DNA of 64,000 nucleotides, taken from positions 1 to 64,000 of the forward strand of contig JAKZAN010000203.1 in assembly GCA_023053545.1 (NCBI GenBank), given 5' to 3'. Each line of letters opens with the position of its first letter. The stretch's first letter is position 1. The notes below the pieces were generated by a model, which saw only the letters and a program-made list of their open reading frames with translations, ran no database searches and was not told where the DNA came from. Shown here one piece after another: positions 35,268 through 46,143 of the stretch. This DNA comes from Lepidurus packardi (Eukaryota; Arthropoda; Branchiopoda; Notostraca; Triopsidae). The translations under genes and the position numbers were made by a program.

Positions 35268-36716
35268 ATGATTACCATCGACATCTTGGAACAAATCGAG
35301 CATACCGAGACCGGCTATCTTGTCGCCCTCGAATCTCGACTTCCACAACCCCTTTATCTGGGTATTATCAGCAGAAACGTTTCTAGTCCTCAGCAAAGAC
35401 TACCGCTCGGATTGAAGGTTGTAGGATATATTGGAAACTCTGAAAACCCTGCTCCCAAACACACTCTAGCCGTCACAGCAGTCAAATCAGCCCAATAAGG
35501 GAGCATTCCTTTTAAATAACTATGCCTCAGCTCTAGTGACTCTGGATTGGCGATCAAGAAGATCCCTTGCAGCTAGGCCAACAAAGTCTACCTGAAGTCG
35601 ACGTTCCTCATCAACACGAAGGTCTGTGCAGACAACTTCCTTCAAGGACAACTGTTCGGTTTTACTTACAAAGATGTTGCTTATCTGAAAGGCCAAGAAT
35701 AATAAATGTTCAAAGAAATCCTCGCGCAGCAGAATCTTTGGTTAAAGCAGACCTAGCCTCTCTGGACTAACTCTCACATGTTGCTACCTCCTCTGCAACA
35801 TATCGTCCAACCCCTCTACGTCCCTAAACCTCTAGACACCAATACAGTTCAGACCAAGGAACACTCGTCCAGGCAAATATAGACATCATCACTATGCCAC
35901 TTCTTACCTTAGGAAACTGCAAACCCGGCTAAATTTACTTCGGCTTTTAATACCTTCTTCAATCAGCACATCGAGAAACTCAAACAAACAGCACCTTTCC
36001 AACAAAACTAGACCGTACTCATTCCTCTCCTTGAAAGAAGCTGTTCCTAGCTACCGAAATCAGCAGGGTCTTCGCCCCTGAGTCCCCACATGTTCTTAGC
36101 CAATACACTCTTAATCAAGCACAGGAGATTCTTTGTTAAAGGTCATTACTGTTTCCGACATTATGCAGATGATGACTTCAACGATCGAGGCTGGGGGTGT
36201 GCGTATCGAGCCCTTCAGTCCCTACTTTCATGGTTCCAGATCAATGGTTTCCTCAAAATCAATGCTGCCCTGCCTACCATCAAAGAGATCCAGCGTACCC
36301 TATTTGACCTTGATAAAACCCGGAACTTAGTGGGCACAAGTGACTGGATCGGGGCCAACTAAGTCGGCTGGATGGTTAAAAAGGTTATTGGCGTTGATTG
36401 CAAGATTGTATTCCTGTCGAACGGAGCAGACGTTCTCGAAAAGGTGAATGTCTTCCAGCAACACTTAGAGACAGTGGGGTCTCCTATAATGTACGGAGGA
36501 GACATGTACGCCTACACTATCTTGGGAATTAACTACAGTCTCGACCTGGGACAGTGTTTATTCTTGATTCTGGACCCTCACTTTGTTGGGGACTCTTCCA
36601 GCATAAAGGCAGTGACGACGAAGGGCGGGGTGTACTGGAAAGAAGCTTCAGAGTTGTTCAAAAAAGGGGTGTATTACAACTTCTGCCTGCCTCAGCTACC
36701 TGCATCAACCTATTGA
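35268..36716 (+). CDS. UFSP2: UFM1-specific protease (UFSP2 type)
   Basis: A single exon of 482 aa, close to human UFSP2 (469). The C-terminal ~205 residues are the peptidase domain: catalytic Cys in NDRGWGCAYRALQSL, then IQRTL, TSDWIGAN-E-V, SPIMYGGDMYAYTILGINY, the catalytic Asp-Pro-His in LILDPHFVGD, and the end YYNFCLPQLP. TAA at 36360-36362 lies at the Glu of the conserved WIGxxE, a strong test of the code. The N-terminal 270 residues contain about 12 TAA/TAG codons and match the non-catalytic domain only in general. It matures UFM1 and removes it from targets such as ribosomes at the ER. Divergent from MFAP1, 114 bp apart. Confidence 0.93.
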
Positions 36717-36872
36717 CTAAAAGTGGATTGTCTATAAGCTGGCAACTGATTATTTTTATGGTCCTTATTGATGTGATGAGTAACCCGAGACACACTACAG
36801 ATATATCAATTCTCTTTCTTTTTTAGTCTTACTTTCTTATCGGTTGTGGCTACATAATGTCAAAATCTAACC

Positions 36873-37655
36873 ATGAAAGTAGCCCAGCACATTTGCATCG
36901 GCATAGACCAAACCAATATCAAGATTCATGATCTCTACTCACCAGTCGTCCCCTTCTCCATTCGTAAAACCTATAAGTGCCCTTGCTCCAATACCATGAA
37001 TGTTTGTCCTCATTTTCAATCCATCGTCGACATAAAGAAGGCCCATATCATGAAATCTAAGTACCAATAAATCTGGAACACCCACCTTACTTCAGCCACA
37101 GGAAGTCCTATCGAAACTCACCTATAAAGTAATTCCATAGTCTCTGATCTACTCGAGCCTCACCTCCATAATCTTCTTGCACTTGTCCAAATTCCTGATA
37201 AACGAATACTGGCCAGTCTTACGAGTATACTCAACCATGCGAAATCTTAGCACATGACCTTTTGGCTTTTCGGTGAGGTACTGTCGCACATGCCGACCCA
37301 TGAGAAAGTATTCTAGTAGCTGCAGAAACTCATAAGCCAGTATTCCTCAGACCTGAGTCGGAGCATCCCTACAGCAGACATTTCTTGGCTAGCAAAAGAA
37401 GTGGTGGCTTCGAATGGATGCATTCTGGTTCCTGTAGAGGTGTATGCGAGGTTCGCGGTGGAATTACTGCAAAGCAGAGGCCGTAAGTATCTGTCCAGAA
37501 TGATCTTCGTCTACCTTTTGACGGAACAGTCGGTGGGATCCAAAGACTTCATGTCCCAAATCAAGTCACCCAACAAATAGAACATCGACTGGGAGAGTAT
37601 CTTCGAGGCTACCCGTAGTTTTGAAGTCTCTATGGACACTCTATCCGCTAACTGA
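36873..37655 (+). CDS. Unknown 260-aa protein
   Basis: A single exon runs from ATG 36873 to TGA 37653. The N-terminus carries cysteines with His (KCPCSNTMNVCPHF), loosely like a metal site, but spacing matches no finger I know. The C-terminal half is helical and looks folded (FWLFGEVLSHMPTHEKVFEE, YLSRMIFVYLLTEQSVG). Seven TAA/TAG codons are in frame. I do not recognise the family. It is tail-to-tail with the next gene, 70 bp between stops. Confidence 0.62.
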
Positions 37656-37725
37656 CTCTAACATGATAGTATCAATATATTCTAACCACCTAACTACCTC
37701 TATATCAAACTATATCACGAGTTTC

Positions 37726-38229
37726 TCAGTTACTACTGTATTATGTTTTTTTCTCTTCAGGAAGTCCTTCATTAGTCGTATTACTTTCTTTCAATCGTTT
37801 GGCCTCCATCTTCCTCTTGATCTTTGTTTCCAACAGTTATAGCTTTGAAAAGCATTTTTCCATCTCTACTACCATATCATCTCTCTCTTCTTACTATTGT
37901 CGAAGCTATCGCTCGAGCTTGGAGTTCTCCTCGTGCACTTCCCTCATGGTGGACTCATAGGTGCTCATGATATTCTGGATCTGCTACTTGGGAATCATTT
38001 CGGAGGCTGTACTGTTGTAAGTGTCAAACACTCCGCCAATCGAGGTCCTGAGTTCAGTAGACTGCTGTTGGAAATTCTGGAGTAGTGCGGACGCACTGAT
38101 GAACAGGGAATTCATTTTCTCAAGAGTCTCGGGAGTGATTTCCTATTCTTCCTCATTATTAAGAGCTGGCTAGGTCGGGGTGTCCGATGGGCTTTCCTCA
38201 GCTTTCTCTTTGATGCCTTCGTTCTCCAT
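37726..38229 (-). CDS. Small acidic coiled-coil protein
   Basis: A single exon of 167 aa. The N-terminal 35 residues are acidic and Pro/Ser-rich. A helical segment (LFISASALLQNFQQQSTEL) and a long coiled coil (STYESTMREVHEENSKLERE) follow, and the tail is Lys/Glu-rich. Nine TAA/TAG codons are read as Glu. It has no membrane segment or motif. It could be a ciliary or vesicle tether component, which is speculative. Confidence 0.65.
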
Positions 38230-38377
38230 GGTTGTCTTTGATAGATTTGAATTATAACAATACTAGTAATGCAATGTGTATAGGGATTCAAACATTGCAC
38301 GATAAATATCTACCCGATCTCAACTATTCTCAGACCACCTGATGTACTAGATAGACACAAACTCCCACTTCCGATAA

Positions 38378-39279
38378 TCAGCAATTGCGTCCTTGGGTTT
38401 GGCTTCCTGAAACCACCACTTTCATTGTCTTTGGGGGCTCTTCCTTCGAAGCCACTCTCTTTATCTTCCTGAGTGTGAACAACAGACTAATCACAAACAT
38501 GATTCCTCCAATTTCCAAACCCTTTTTGCCCAAAAACTTCTTCAGCTGCTCCCCGCTGTGTCTATGGCCTACCAAAATGAGCATGACGCTCAGCGCAAGA
38601 AGGTAGTGCCAGCGGTGGGAGTCAATTTTCTTGAATATTTATTATTTGAGATTAGGCTTCACAGGACGGAGATGCACCTCAGACTAGTACTTATCCTTGC
38701 CGTACCAGGTAGCGTTGATCTTGCCGTAATCTTCGTGCAGGACACTCCAGTTTTCCTTTAGAACGATCTTTTCTAGGTACTAAGGAGACAAGTGCAGAAT
38801 TCCTTTGGTTGCGATGATTTCACGAATGGTTGGTGGCAGCTCTGAAAAGGTCGAGAACAGTTATTCTGGCGGCGGTTTCGTGATTAGTGGCTTCACGAAG
38901 CATTTTACAATAGTCGAAACCAGCGGATAGTAGACGATATCACTGTAGATGTCGAAGATCGACCTTTTCGTTAAGACATCTCTCAGTTTGGGCGATACAC
39001 AATTTATTAGACCTAAACGGATATGCTAACGAGACCAACTCTAAGAGAGTGAATATTACCTTTGTTTCGGAGCTACTTCCACTTCTACTTGGCGATCATA
39101 CCGGAAAGGACTGAGATGAAGAAGATACAGACCAAGACATCGAAGGGGATGACCCGGAAAATGACGTAGACGAGAAATGCAAGGATTAGGATTAGAGTAT
39201 TCCTGATGAAGTCGCGGGAATGTTGTTCCTGAGGAACTTGTTGTGGACAGCTTACATCTATTTGGACAGTAGGCTACAT
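38378..39279 (-). CDS. Multipass membrane protein, unknown family
   Basis: Two exons (39279-39060 and 39012-38378; 47-nt intron, phase 1) encode 284 aa starting ATG-TAG (Met-Glu). Two adjacent hydrophobic helices near the N-terminus (TLILILAFLVYVIF and VLVCIFFISVLSG) form a hairpin. A soluble helical middle of ~130 residues carries WYGKDKYESEVHLRP. Two more helices (YLLALSVMLILVG and GGIMFVISLLFTL) and a basic tail complete it. Hairpin pairs of this kind are seen in ER-shaping and lipid-handling proteins, but I cannot name a family. Confidence 0.65.
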
Positions 39280-39484
39280 GCAAAATATAAGAAAGTCTTA
39301 ATAAGTTATTATGCGGTAATTTCTTGCGAATGATCCATCGGTGGATATTACTGATTCTACTACTCCTTTCGATTTTTTATATTCTGATGATGCTGGCTTC
39401 AGAGGCTAAGGTCCACCACATACCACTATGAAATTATGCTACATATCTGCCATGAGCTCATCTCGAATGTGCAACTATCCCCTA

Positions 39485-39979
39485 TCACCATCCTCGTCCG
39501 TAACCTCCACCCATGTTAGGGTTATATCCTCCACCCATGTTTGGGTTGTAGCCTCCGCCCATATTGGGATTGTAGCCTCCGCCCATTCCTCCCATGTTGG
39601 GGTTGTAGCCACCCATGCCACCCATGTTCGGGTTATAGCCTCCCATGTTTCCTCCCATGCCTCCCATGCCGCCCATGCCTCCCATGCCTCCCATTCCTCC
39701 CATAGGGTTCTGTGCGTACATACCTTGGTTCGCAGTCATGTACTTGAAGGCTGTGAACAGCTAGAATTTGTTGACTCTGCCATCACCATTCCTGTCGATA
39801 GTTCTGATGGCCTGGAAAACTTGTTGGTTATTGACATTAATGCCGTAACCACACATCTGGAAGAGTTCGTTGAAGAAGCCGCCGAGTTCGTTAGGCTCGA
39901 GGGTGCCGCTTCTGTCGCGATCGTATCTGCCGAATACCTGATCGATGTACTGTCTGAGCTGGACGTCGGAGATGTTCAT
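39485..39979 (-). CDS. Two-EF-hand Ca-binding protein with Gly/Met/Asn repeat tail
   Basis: A single exon of 164 aa. EF-hand 1 has the loop DRDRSGTLEPNE and EF-hand 2 the loop DRNGDGRVNKF plus the codon TAG at 39761-39763, which fills loop position 12. That position is Glu in functional EF-hands, so TAG must be Glu for canonical Ca2+ binding. The last ~75 residues are repeats of GGYNPNMGG and GGM. Penta-EF proteins (ALG-2, sorcin) have Gly/Tyr/Pro repeats too, but at the N-terminus and with five EF-hands. Only two hands are evident here, and the repeat is C-terminal. The likely role is a Ca2+-regulated adaptor. Confidence 0.85.
39488..39715 (-). repeat. Coding tandem repeats (GGYNPNMGG and GGM units)
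   Basis: Imperfect in-frame repeats make up the 3' end of the EF-hand gene. There are five or six copies of a 24-30 bp unit encoding GGYNPNMG, and upstream a 9-bp unit encoding Met-Gly-Gly repeated about six times. The 9-bp units (CCTCCCATG and variants on the plus strand) are nearly identical, which points to recent expansion or slippage. Confidence 0.88.
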
Positions 39980-40251
39980 GTGTGTGTGGAAAATGATATA
40001 ATAATTATTTGAATCGATGACTGGAAGGCATAAGAGTACGGAATTCTTGTCATAGACTTCATAAGCCCAAATAAAATTAAAGAGTGGCTGCAGCCAATTT
40101 GATACACGTTATATGCCCCCCGAACCATAGTATGTCAGCCTTAAGATTTAGAACCACCAATTGATTGGCAGTCCATGCCCATAAGGTTTTTTATTTCCGA
40201 TTTAATGTGTGGCATTCAGTCATTAAAGCCTGAGACCTCATCGATAAATCG

Positions 40252-40656
40252 TCACATAGGTTTACGTGTTGGCTGTCTTCTCGGAGTCGGGTCTCCCCTC
40301 CCCTGGAAAAAGCCAGAAGTTGTTAATTCAAAGTAAGCCTCCTTGAGTTCTGAGCGAGTGTATGTCTGTGCTGCTGGGAATGTCCTTTCCATGGCCTCTC
40401 CCCTTGCGGATCTTCGATTAGCGAATGGAGGGACTACAGAATCAAGAGTGGTACTTTCTACCTCTTTCCAGGAGGACTTTTCCCGAGTATGAGAGTTGGC
40501 TCTGGGCCAGTGTGTTCAACTCGATGACACTCCTTTGAATTAACAACAATAATAATTATAGAACAGTGCTGCTGGATTTATAAAGCCACGCCTTGTTGAA
40601 GAAACACAATGGGTTTCTAACCCCAATTTAAACTCATAGGCACTGCACTGCTGCAT
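40252..40656 (-). CDS. Small protein of unknown function, splice model tentative
   Basis: The proposed exons are 40656-40565 and 40501-40252 (63-nt intron, phase 2), giving 113 aa. The N-terminal exon reads MQQCSAYEFKLGLETHC and the second exon ends TYTRSELKEAYFELTTSGFF plus a basic tail. Both parts have plausible coding composition and no TGA, but the exact intron ends are uncertain because several AGs lie close together. Short proteins of this style resemble ciliary microtubule-associated peptides; that is a guess. It is divergent from the next gene, 54 bp apart. Confidence 0.4.
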
Positions 40657-40710
40657 ACTAGTTTTTCTGACACTCTCTGCTGGTTTGATGGGCTTAATTA
40701 TATTATCACT

Positions 40711-41152
40711 ATGAAGAACTCTTTGATCCAGCTGTTCACGGTCGGGGGCTTCGGCTATATCTTCTATGAGACTGTCATAGCCATGCGCCAGGAGAGCAGA
40801 CTCAAAGAGGCAGAAATCATCAAGAAGTACTCCCCTAAACCACCCCCACCTTCCCACTGCCAGGAACAAGCTTAAATATAATATTCAGCTCTCCGACAGC
40901 AAATAGAAACTACTCCGAGAAGCCGAAGACTACCTGCAGAACCACGAAGGACACCGTATGCTCAGCCGCATGAAGACTGAGGACTTCTTCGAGGAAAAGA
41001 TCAGATAGAAGATTACCGAAAAACAGAAATCCATGGCGGAGGAGACCGATTCAGAAAAAACTAAGAAACTCAAGAACTAAATCGCACAGCTGGACGAGGC
41101 CTACCGCAGGATTGCGCCCAAGAAGATAGTCACCATCGATGACCTCAGATGA
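40711..41152 (+). CDS. Small single-pass membrane protein with coiled coil
   Basis: Two exons (40711-40826 and 40864-41152; 37-nt intron, phase 2) give 134 aa. Residues 4-25 are hydrophobic (LIQLFTVGGFGYIFYETVI), a signal anchor. The rest is charged helix (LSRMKTEDFFEEKIREKITE). Removing the intron joins two frames cleanly at Lys. The reassigned codons are TAG twice and TAA once. The family is not recognised. Confidence 0.65.
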
Positions 41153-41190
41153 GCATGATAGTCAGTCCAGAGTTCATAGCTATAAAAGCA

Positions 41191-42702
41191 TCAGTAATCT
41201 CTTTTGGGGAGCATGAGTACTTCGTTCTTGCTGTTCTTAGTAAGCTCTTTGAGCAAGCCGTTGAAACGGAGGATGTGCGAACAGTCTGATCCACACCTTT
41301 TGTGCATCTCCTGGAACATCCTAATATATGCCTCGATCTTCCTCTTCGATAACTTGTTGTCTAGCCTGCTTCCTGAGTCATCCTCGATAGCCTTCTGGAT
41401 TTTGAGCATGAGATCGTGAGAATCCTTGCCTCCGAGTATTTTAACCATGAAATCTCCCAGTTCACTGGCCTAATCTTTGGAGGACGCATCAAATGATATG
41501 TCGCTGTTGATATTGCGCAGTTGGTATCCTGGATTGTAAATCCTGAACTTATCAATGTGACTTTCGTGTTTTTCTGGCAGGGCATCATAGTATTTGTAGT
41601 GTGTGGAGGATAGTTCATTAGAGTAGGAATAATGGGAACTGTTTAGTTCTTCGTTGTCCCTGATACCTGGCTTCTAGAGACTATGGTTCTTCTGGATTTA
41701 AACCTTTTTGACTTTTTCTGAAAATTTAACTTTTCTTGTCTTATGGCTCTGGTCTTCAGTTTATGTGACAACTCTGCGGTGAGGGGTACGATTGTACTTG
41801 AACTTAGAGACCATAACGCCAATATCCCCGTTCGTCCTATTACTGGTCACAGTAAATGAGCTCCTATCTTTCTTGTGAAGGGTGGGGGGATCAGTTTTGG
41901 ATAAGTCTTGGCTAATTTATTTTAGCACTGAATGTGAAGTAGTAGACTTTAGGGGCAACTCATTCAAGTTGTTCGAGGGACAGAATGGTTTATGTGTTTA
42001 GGACTTATTGTGTTTCCTGAAAGAGTGTGTAGATCCTTTCATTGATCTGGTCAAGACACTCTTCGTTTTTGGCTCTTCTTCGACCCTCAGCTTCTATCCC
42101 TTTACGCCTACGAATGAGGACTCCTGATCTAGTATAGATAGTTCAGATGGTCTGATATGTACACTTTCATTTTTTATCGATGGTTAGCTTCTTCCCTCGA
42201 AGCGACCACAAGACTCAGCTGGATTGGTTTGCACTTCCTCCTGCGTCAGTAATGTAAATTTCTTCTGCACATTTTATATCTGGTTCGAATCCGCCGATGT
42301 GAGGAGTTTTTGACTTAGCAATAGGACTATTTTATCTTCTAGCACTTAGATTTTCCTTTCCCTATCTCTTATGATTTCCAGCTGCTTTATTTGCTATCGA
42401 ATAGTGTCTAGATCCTTTGCTCCGTGGTTTATCTGCTGTGCTGGACATTTGGAGGGAAGGACCATGACTGTAAGCACATCAGTTAAAACTAAGCGTCTCT
42501 CTTTCTTACTGTGAGTTTAGGTTTTGACTTAATGGAAATACGGGTGATCCTTAAGTTAATGTATTCGATTTAAATACTCCTGGTCAACTCTTTTCTGCAT
42601 TTACTGGATATCGGTTTCCAGGTGTGTCTAAGTGTGACAAGATTTGTTTTAGAATCTACCAATTTGTAGCTGTAGTGATAGTTTGCTCAGAGTCAGATCC
42701 AT
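41191..42702 (-). CDS. Coiled-coil/disordered protein, 5' end uncertain
   Basis: A single open frame runs from ATG 42702 to TGA 41191 (503 aa). The frame also stays open with coding-like composition (Ala/Thr/Pro then KYEQIVSLLKSKDLDIARLK) for about 70 codons upstream to ~42915 without an ATG, so an upstream exon is likely. N-terminal coiled coil (DTIREQIKQLEIIRDREREK) leads into a long Ser/Lys/Asn-rich disordered region. The C-terminal ~85 residues are helical and look folded (KRKIEAYIRMFQEMHKRC). At least 15 TAA/TAG codons are in frame. The family is unknown. Confidence 0.55.
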
Positions 42703-43062
42703 TGCATCTTTTTTCAGTCTCGCAATGTCAAGGTCTTTGGACTTAAGCAGGCTGACGATCTGTTCATATTTTTATGGGGTCGTCTCTGAAGCGAAGGGTT
42801 TCAATGTGGGTGGTGCGGCGGGGGGCTAGTCAGAGGTGGGCGTAGTCTGAGTGGCAGTGGATGCTTTAGCGAGGTTTTGCCTGGCTTTTTGTGCGAGAAG
42901 CTGACTGAAGTGTAGTGTGAGGAAAATAAGTTTTAAGGTGAGTGTTTTTAAAAGATACTAATGATATCTTGAATAGCCGCTCGTACTCTATAATAGACCT
43001 AGACTTAGTTCACTGAATACTATCGTCTAACGCTAGTATGCACGCTATTCTAATGTAGATTA

Positions 43063-43485
43063 ATGGTGGAAATCGTATCTTACATCTTCTGCACCACACT
43101 CATCTTCAGCTTCGTACTGCTAGACTCTCCTTCTCCGCTCATCCCTGGACTGGCCTCCCTCGCTCGAGCACCTTATTCCGTTTCTCTTCCTCTCATTCTC
43201 CCGCATGAACTCATCGCGTTACTCTCCTTTATCACTTACTTTGCGCGTGTTCCCATGCTTTCGAACTACTGCAATAGATACTCGAATGTCTCCGTTTTGT
43301 TATCGGTTACGATTTGCTGTTCGATTGGCACCCGTTTGTTCAAGAACACATCTAAATCTAGATCATCATCCTGGCCATTGTTATTTCGACGAGACCTCAA
43401 TCTTCTTCTGGACATCAAGTTCCTTGATTCTAAACACACTCACCATTAATATTATAGGAAATAATACTGGAACGATCTCGCTTGA
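43063..43485 (+). CDS. Possible small multipass membrane protein (strand ambiguous)
   Basis: An open frame of 140 aa from ATG 43063 is hydrophobic, with several potential TM segments (YIFCTTLIFSFVLLD, ELIALLSFITYFARV) and C-ending codons near the start, as in other 5' ends here. However, the minus strand through the same DNA is also open and looks like a charged soluble protein, and a second plus frame continues to TGA at 43622. I could not settle the true structure. Treat it as a locus rather than a finished gene. Confidence 0.35.
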
Positions 43486-43705
43486 GGGGAGAATGCTATC
43501 GAATCACGGTATGAGCGATAGAAGTGAGTTCGAGATAGATATTTTGGAGAGCCGTATACAGGGGTCTGAGGGTTTGGTTGAGTGGCTGGGGGATAGACTG
43601 TTGGAGGATATAGATGGTTTCTGAGAAGAGGGGGTCTAGACGAGTGATTTTATCATAGGGATGATGTAGGTTGGCTACTTCTTCGATTCTCGGTAGTAAG
43701 TCCAT
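43415..43705 (-). CDS. Possible 96-aa protein, convergent with 43063 ORF
   Basis: From ATG 43705 the frame reads with one TAG as Glu and ends at TGA 43415. The first 70 residues have good composition and helical periodicity (LFSETIYILQQSIPQPLNQ, LYTALQNIYLELTSIAHTV). It could end at 43415, overlapping the plus-strand ORF by about 70 bp, or be spliced onward through the antisense of that ORF. The function is unknown. Only one of the two strands here may be real. Confidence 0.38.
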
Positions 43706-44121
43706 GGGGTGTAGAAAATAGGGAATATTGTGATTAGTGAGGCGTATGGATGAGTAGTGATGAAATCATAGATTGAAATTTAGGAGGGCAAGAGATAAAT
43801 AAGCCCATGATTTTCACTAACGTAGCTTCTATATAGCGAGATTACTGGAAACAGAGTGCAATTGATATAAAGATAAAGCGATTCCAGATAACATAAATGG
43901 TCCTGATGACGCTCTTTTTTGAACTACTTTCTGAGCAATTCGATCCCTATCGAACATGCACAGCTATATGCTTTGTATGTCCCTCGATTTCTACCAAAAC
44001 TCCACTTGCCCCTATACTATTTACTAATTAAAAATACACCATACCACACCCAGAAGCATAATATCTCCTTCTTGACCATCCCACTCTAATTTTCTCGAAA
44101 CAATACACCCCTTTGCTCAGC
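43706..44121. other. Intergenic spacer
   Basis: This is 416 bp of AT-rich sequence upstream of the TBC gene. I see no conserved coding frame, tRNA or repeat. It should carry the TBC promoter and possibly that of the uncertain minus-strand gene. Confidence 0.5.
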
Positions 44122-45206
44122 ATGAACCAGACTAAACAGCTCAACGCTAGGACCGAAAAGTGGAGATAAATGCTCAGCGCAGATATTCACATCGATCCTA
44201 CTTTGCTCAAAAAACGGGTGCGAAAAGGAGTGGCGCCCTGTATGCGCATCCTCGTCTGGCCCAAGCTCATCAGAGTTGAACAATGGCGAGCACAACAGAA
44301 ATACACATACGAATCCCTCATAAAACAAGACTCCATCAGCGACCATGACATCTGCCTGGACGTGCCCAGGACGTTTCCATAATAAAAATGCGAGATCCTT
44401 CGAAAGTCGCTGTACAAAGTGTTAAGGGCAATCTGTAACGTCCACCCCACAGTGGGATACTGCCAGGGAATGAATTTCTTGACTATGAGGTTGCTCGAGC
44501 TGATGGAGAACTAAAGCGCCTTCTGGATGCTCGACTACATCTTCAAGAAGAACCCCATCATACGTAATTATTCACAACAGCTCTTACTTTTTGTCTGTGC
44601 TCAGGCTGAACAGTCTATAACTACCGATGCCCAAGCTCTGTCGAAGTCCAGAACTACACTTATCTCAAGCTACTGCACAAGCACCTGGGAGATGTGGCTT
44701 CTACCCTGGAATCCCAGAGCATATTCCCTTTGATGTACACTACGCCCTGGTGGATCACTCTCTACTCCAATATTCTGCCGAAGCATCTGTTCTTCCGGAT
44801 CTTTGAGTGCTTCCTGAGTGAGGGTTACAAGATTATCTACCGTGCAGGACTAGCCATTATGAAGTTCAAGTCCAAGCACATACTGAAAAATGACATGGAG
44901 GTCAACATCTCTTTCGTGGGAGACATGAGCATCTTCGAACATATTACTCCAGACTAGTTTGTGGACACCATGTTTTCCTTCTCGATCTCAAAAGCTGAGA
45001 TTAACAGATACTAGGAAGAATATCGAGCCATGAATCAAGCGACACTCAAGAAATCCGAGGCAGAAGCAGATCAGGGATATCTGCGAAGAGTCGAGACCTG
45101 CAAGAAATACGAAGTGGTCGAGACCGAGAACAAAAAGGCAGACTACAGAGTGAACATGAACGAGTTCAGCAAACTGCCTTTCGAGTACGTGACTTGGAGC
45201 GACTGA
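44122..45206 (+). CDS. TBC-domain Rab GTPase-activating protein
   Basis: Two exons (44122-44563 and 44614-45206; 50-nt intron, phase 1) encode 344 aa. The TBC domain starts near residue 30. The arginine finger is DVPRTFP and the glutamine finger is GYCQGMNFL. The block LLELMEN-E-SAFWMLDYI and exon 2's LKLLHKHLGDV...TTPWWITLYSN complete the fold. Both fingers are present, so it should be an active GAP switching off a Rab in membrane traffic. TAA at 44512 lies at the Glu preceding SAFW that is common in the family. The tail is Lys/Glu-rich. Choosing the GAACAG acceptor avoids an in-frame TGA. Confidence 0.88.
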
Positions 45207-45364
45207 CCCAGACGACGAGTATTTGCCCGATAAACTCTGACTAATAACATACTCAATTCTTATCTGCACTATCAAATGTCTACTTTACAATTGTAACTAT
45301 GTATTGAGCTTCTCAAAGTCAAATCTGAGTGGTTATATCATACAACTTGATTCATCCTTTTTCC

Positions 45365-45941
45365 TCATTTTCTGAGAGACTTGATGGCATAGGTTACGAA
45401 AATGCCTACATTGATGAACAAGCACAAAAAGCTGCCCATAGCTCCCACTCTCCTCCAGGGGTTCATTGCTCCAGCCTTCTTCAAGTAGTTCCGAGAGTAT
45501 AATGATCTAAGCCCAGATTCATTGGTTATTATTGGGATGCTTGTTTTTATACCTCATGCACATGTAGATCACACCTAGCAGAGAAGCGACACGGGGTTGA
45601 TATAGTCCAGCAAAAAGTAATCCAGATAGAGCGAAAGGCAGTCCCTCCAGGTAGTTGAGGTGGACCCGCTGGTATACATTGAACGTGTACCAGTCTTTGT
45701 ATGAGAGCTTAGCACTGTATCTTCCGCATCCAGTGTCGGGGTACCCTCCGGGTTGGATTGGCTCTCCAAGCTGATTCTGGTGAACTTCTCCAAATTCCTT
45801 TTCGAGGAACTCAATGGGGAATATCTTCTTTCGGAGGCGCCCAACGGCAGCTGCTTGTGTCAGGACATGGAAGTTGATGGCCAGTCCTGTTGCGAGGACG
45901 ATGGGGTATTCTTTGGGAATGACGAAGCCTCCTGAAGACAT
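45365..45941 (-). CDS. MAPEG-family membrane enzyme (microsomal GST3-like)
   Basis: Two exons (45941-45553 and 45506-45365; 46-nt intron, phase 2) give 176 aa. It has four hydrophobic helices. Family landmarks are YQRVHLNYLEGLPFALSGLL (the N-x-x-E motif that binds glutathione), GLYQPRVASLLGVIYMCMR, and after the splice R-SLYSRNYLKKAGAMNPWRR. MAPEG proteins of the MGST3 type act as glutathione transferases/peroxidases in ER or mitochondrial membranes. No TAA/TAG codon occurs in the spliced frame. The unspliced frame would replace the last helix with a Lys/Asn tail. Confidence 0.88.
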
Positions 45942-46143
45942 GATTTATTTTTCTGAAGAGAGAGCGATAAGTTTATAATTAGAGTATAGAGTTTAAGATG
46001 AGGGTGCGTACTAGCCTCAACTAGTCTTTTAAGTCTGTTCTTTTCGATGGAGGTGGAAATAGCAAAGCTACGGAACAGGGTTCACAGTTTATCAAATTCT
46101 TAAGAACCGTAGATACAAAACCCTATTCAATCAAAAACCAATA

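Noticed and set aside
42287..42300. GGTTCGAATCC, a perfect tRNA B-box
   Set aside because: No A-box, cloverleaf or acceptor pairing lies around it, and it is inside the open frame of the 41.2-42.9 kb gene (antisense).
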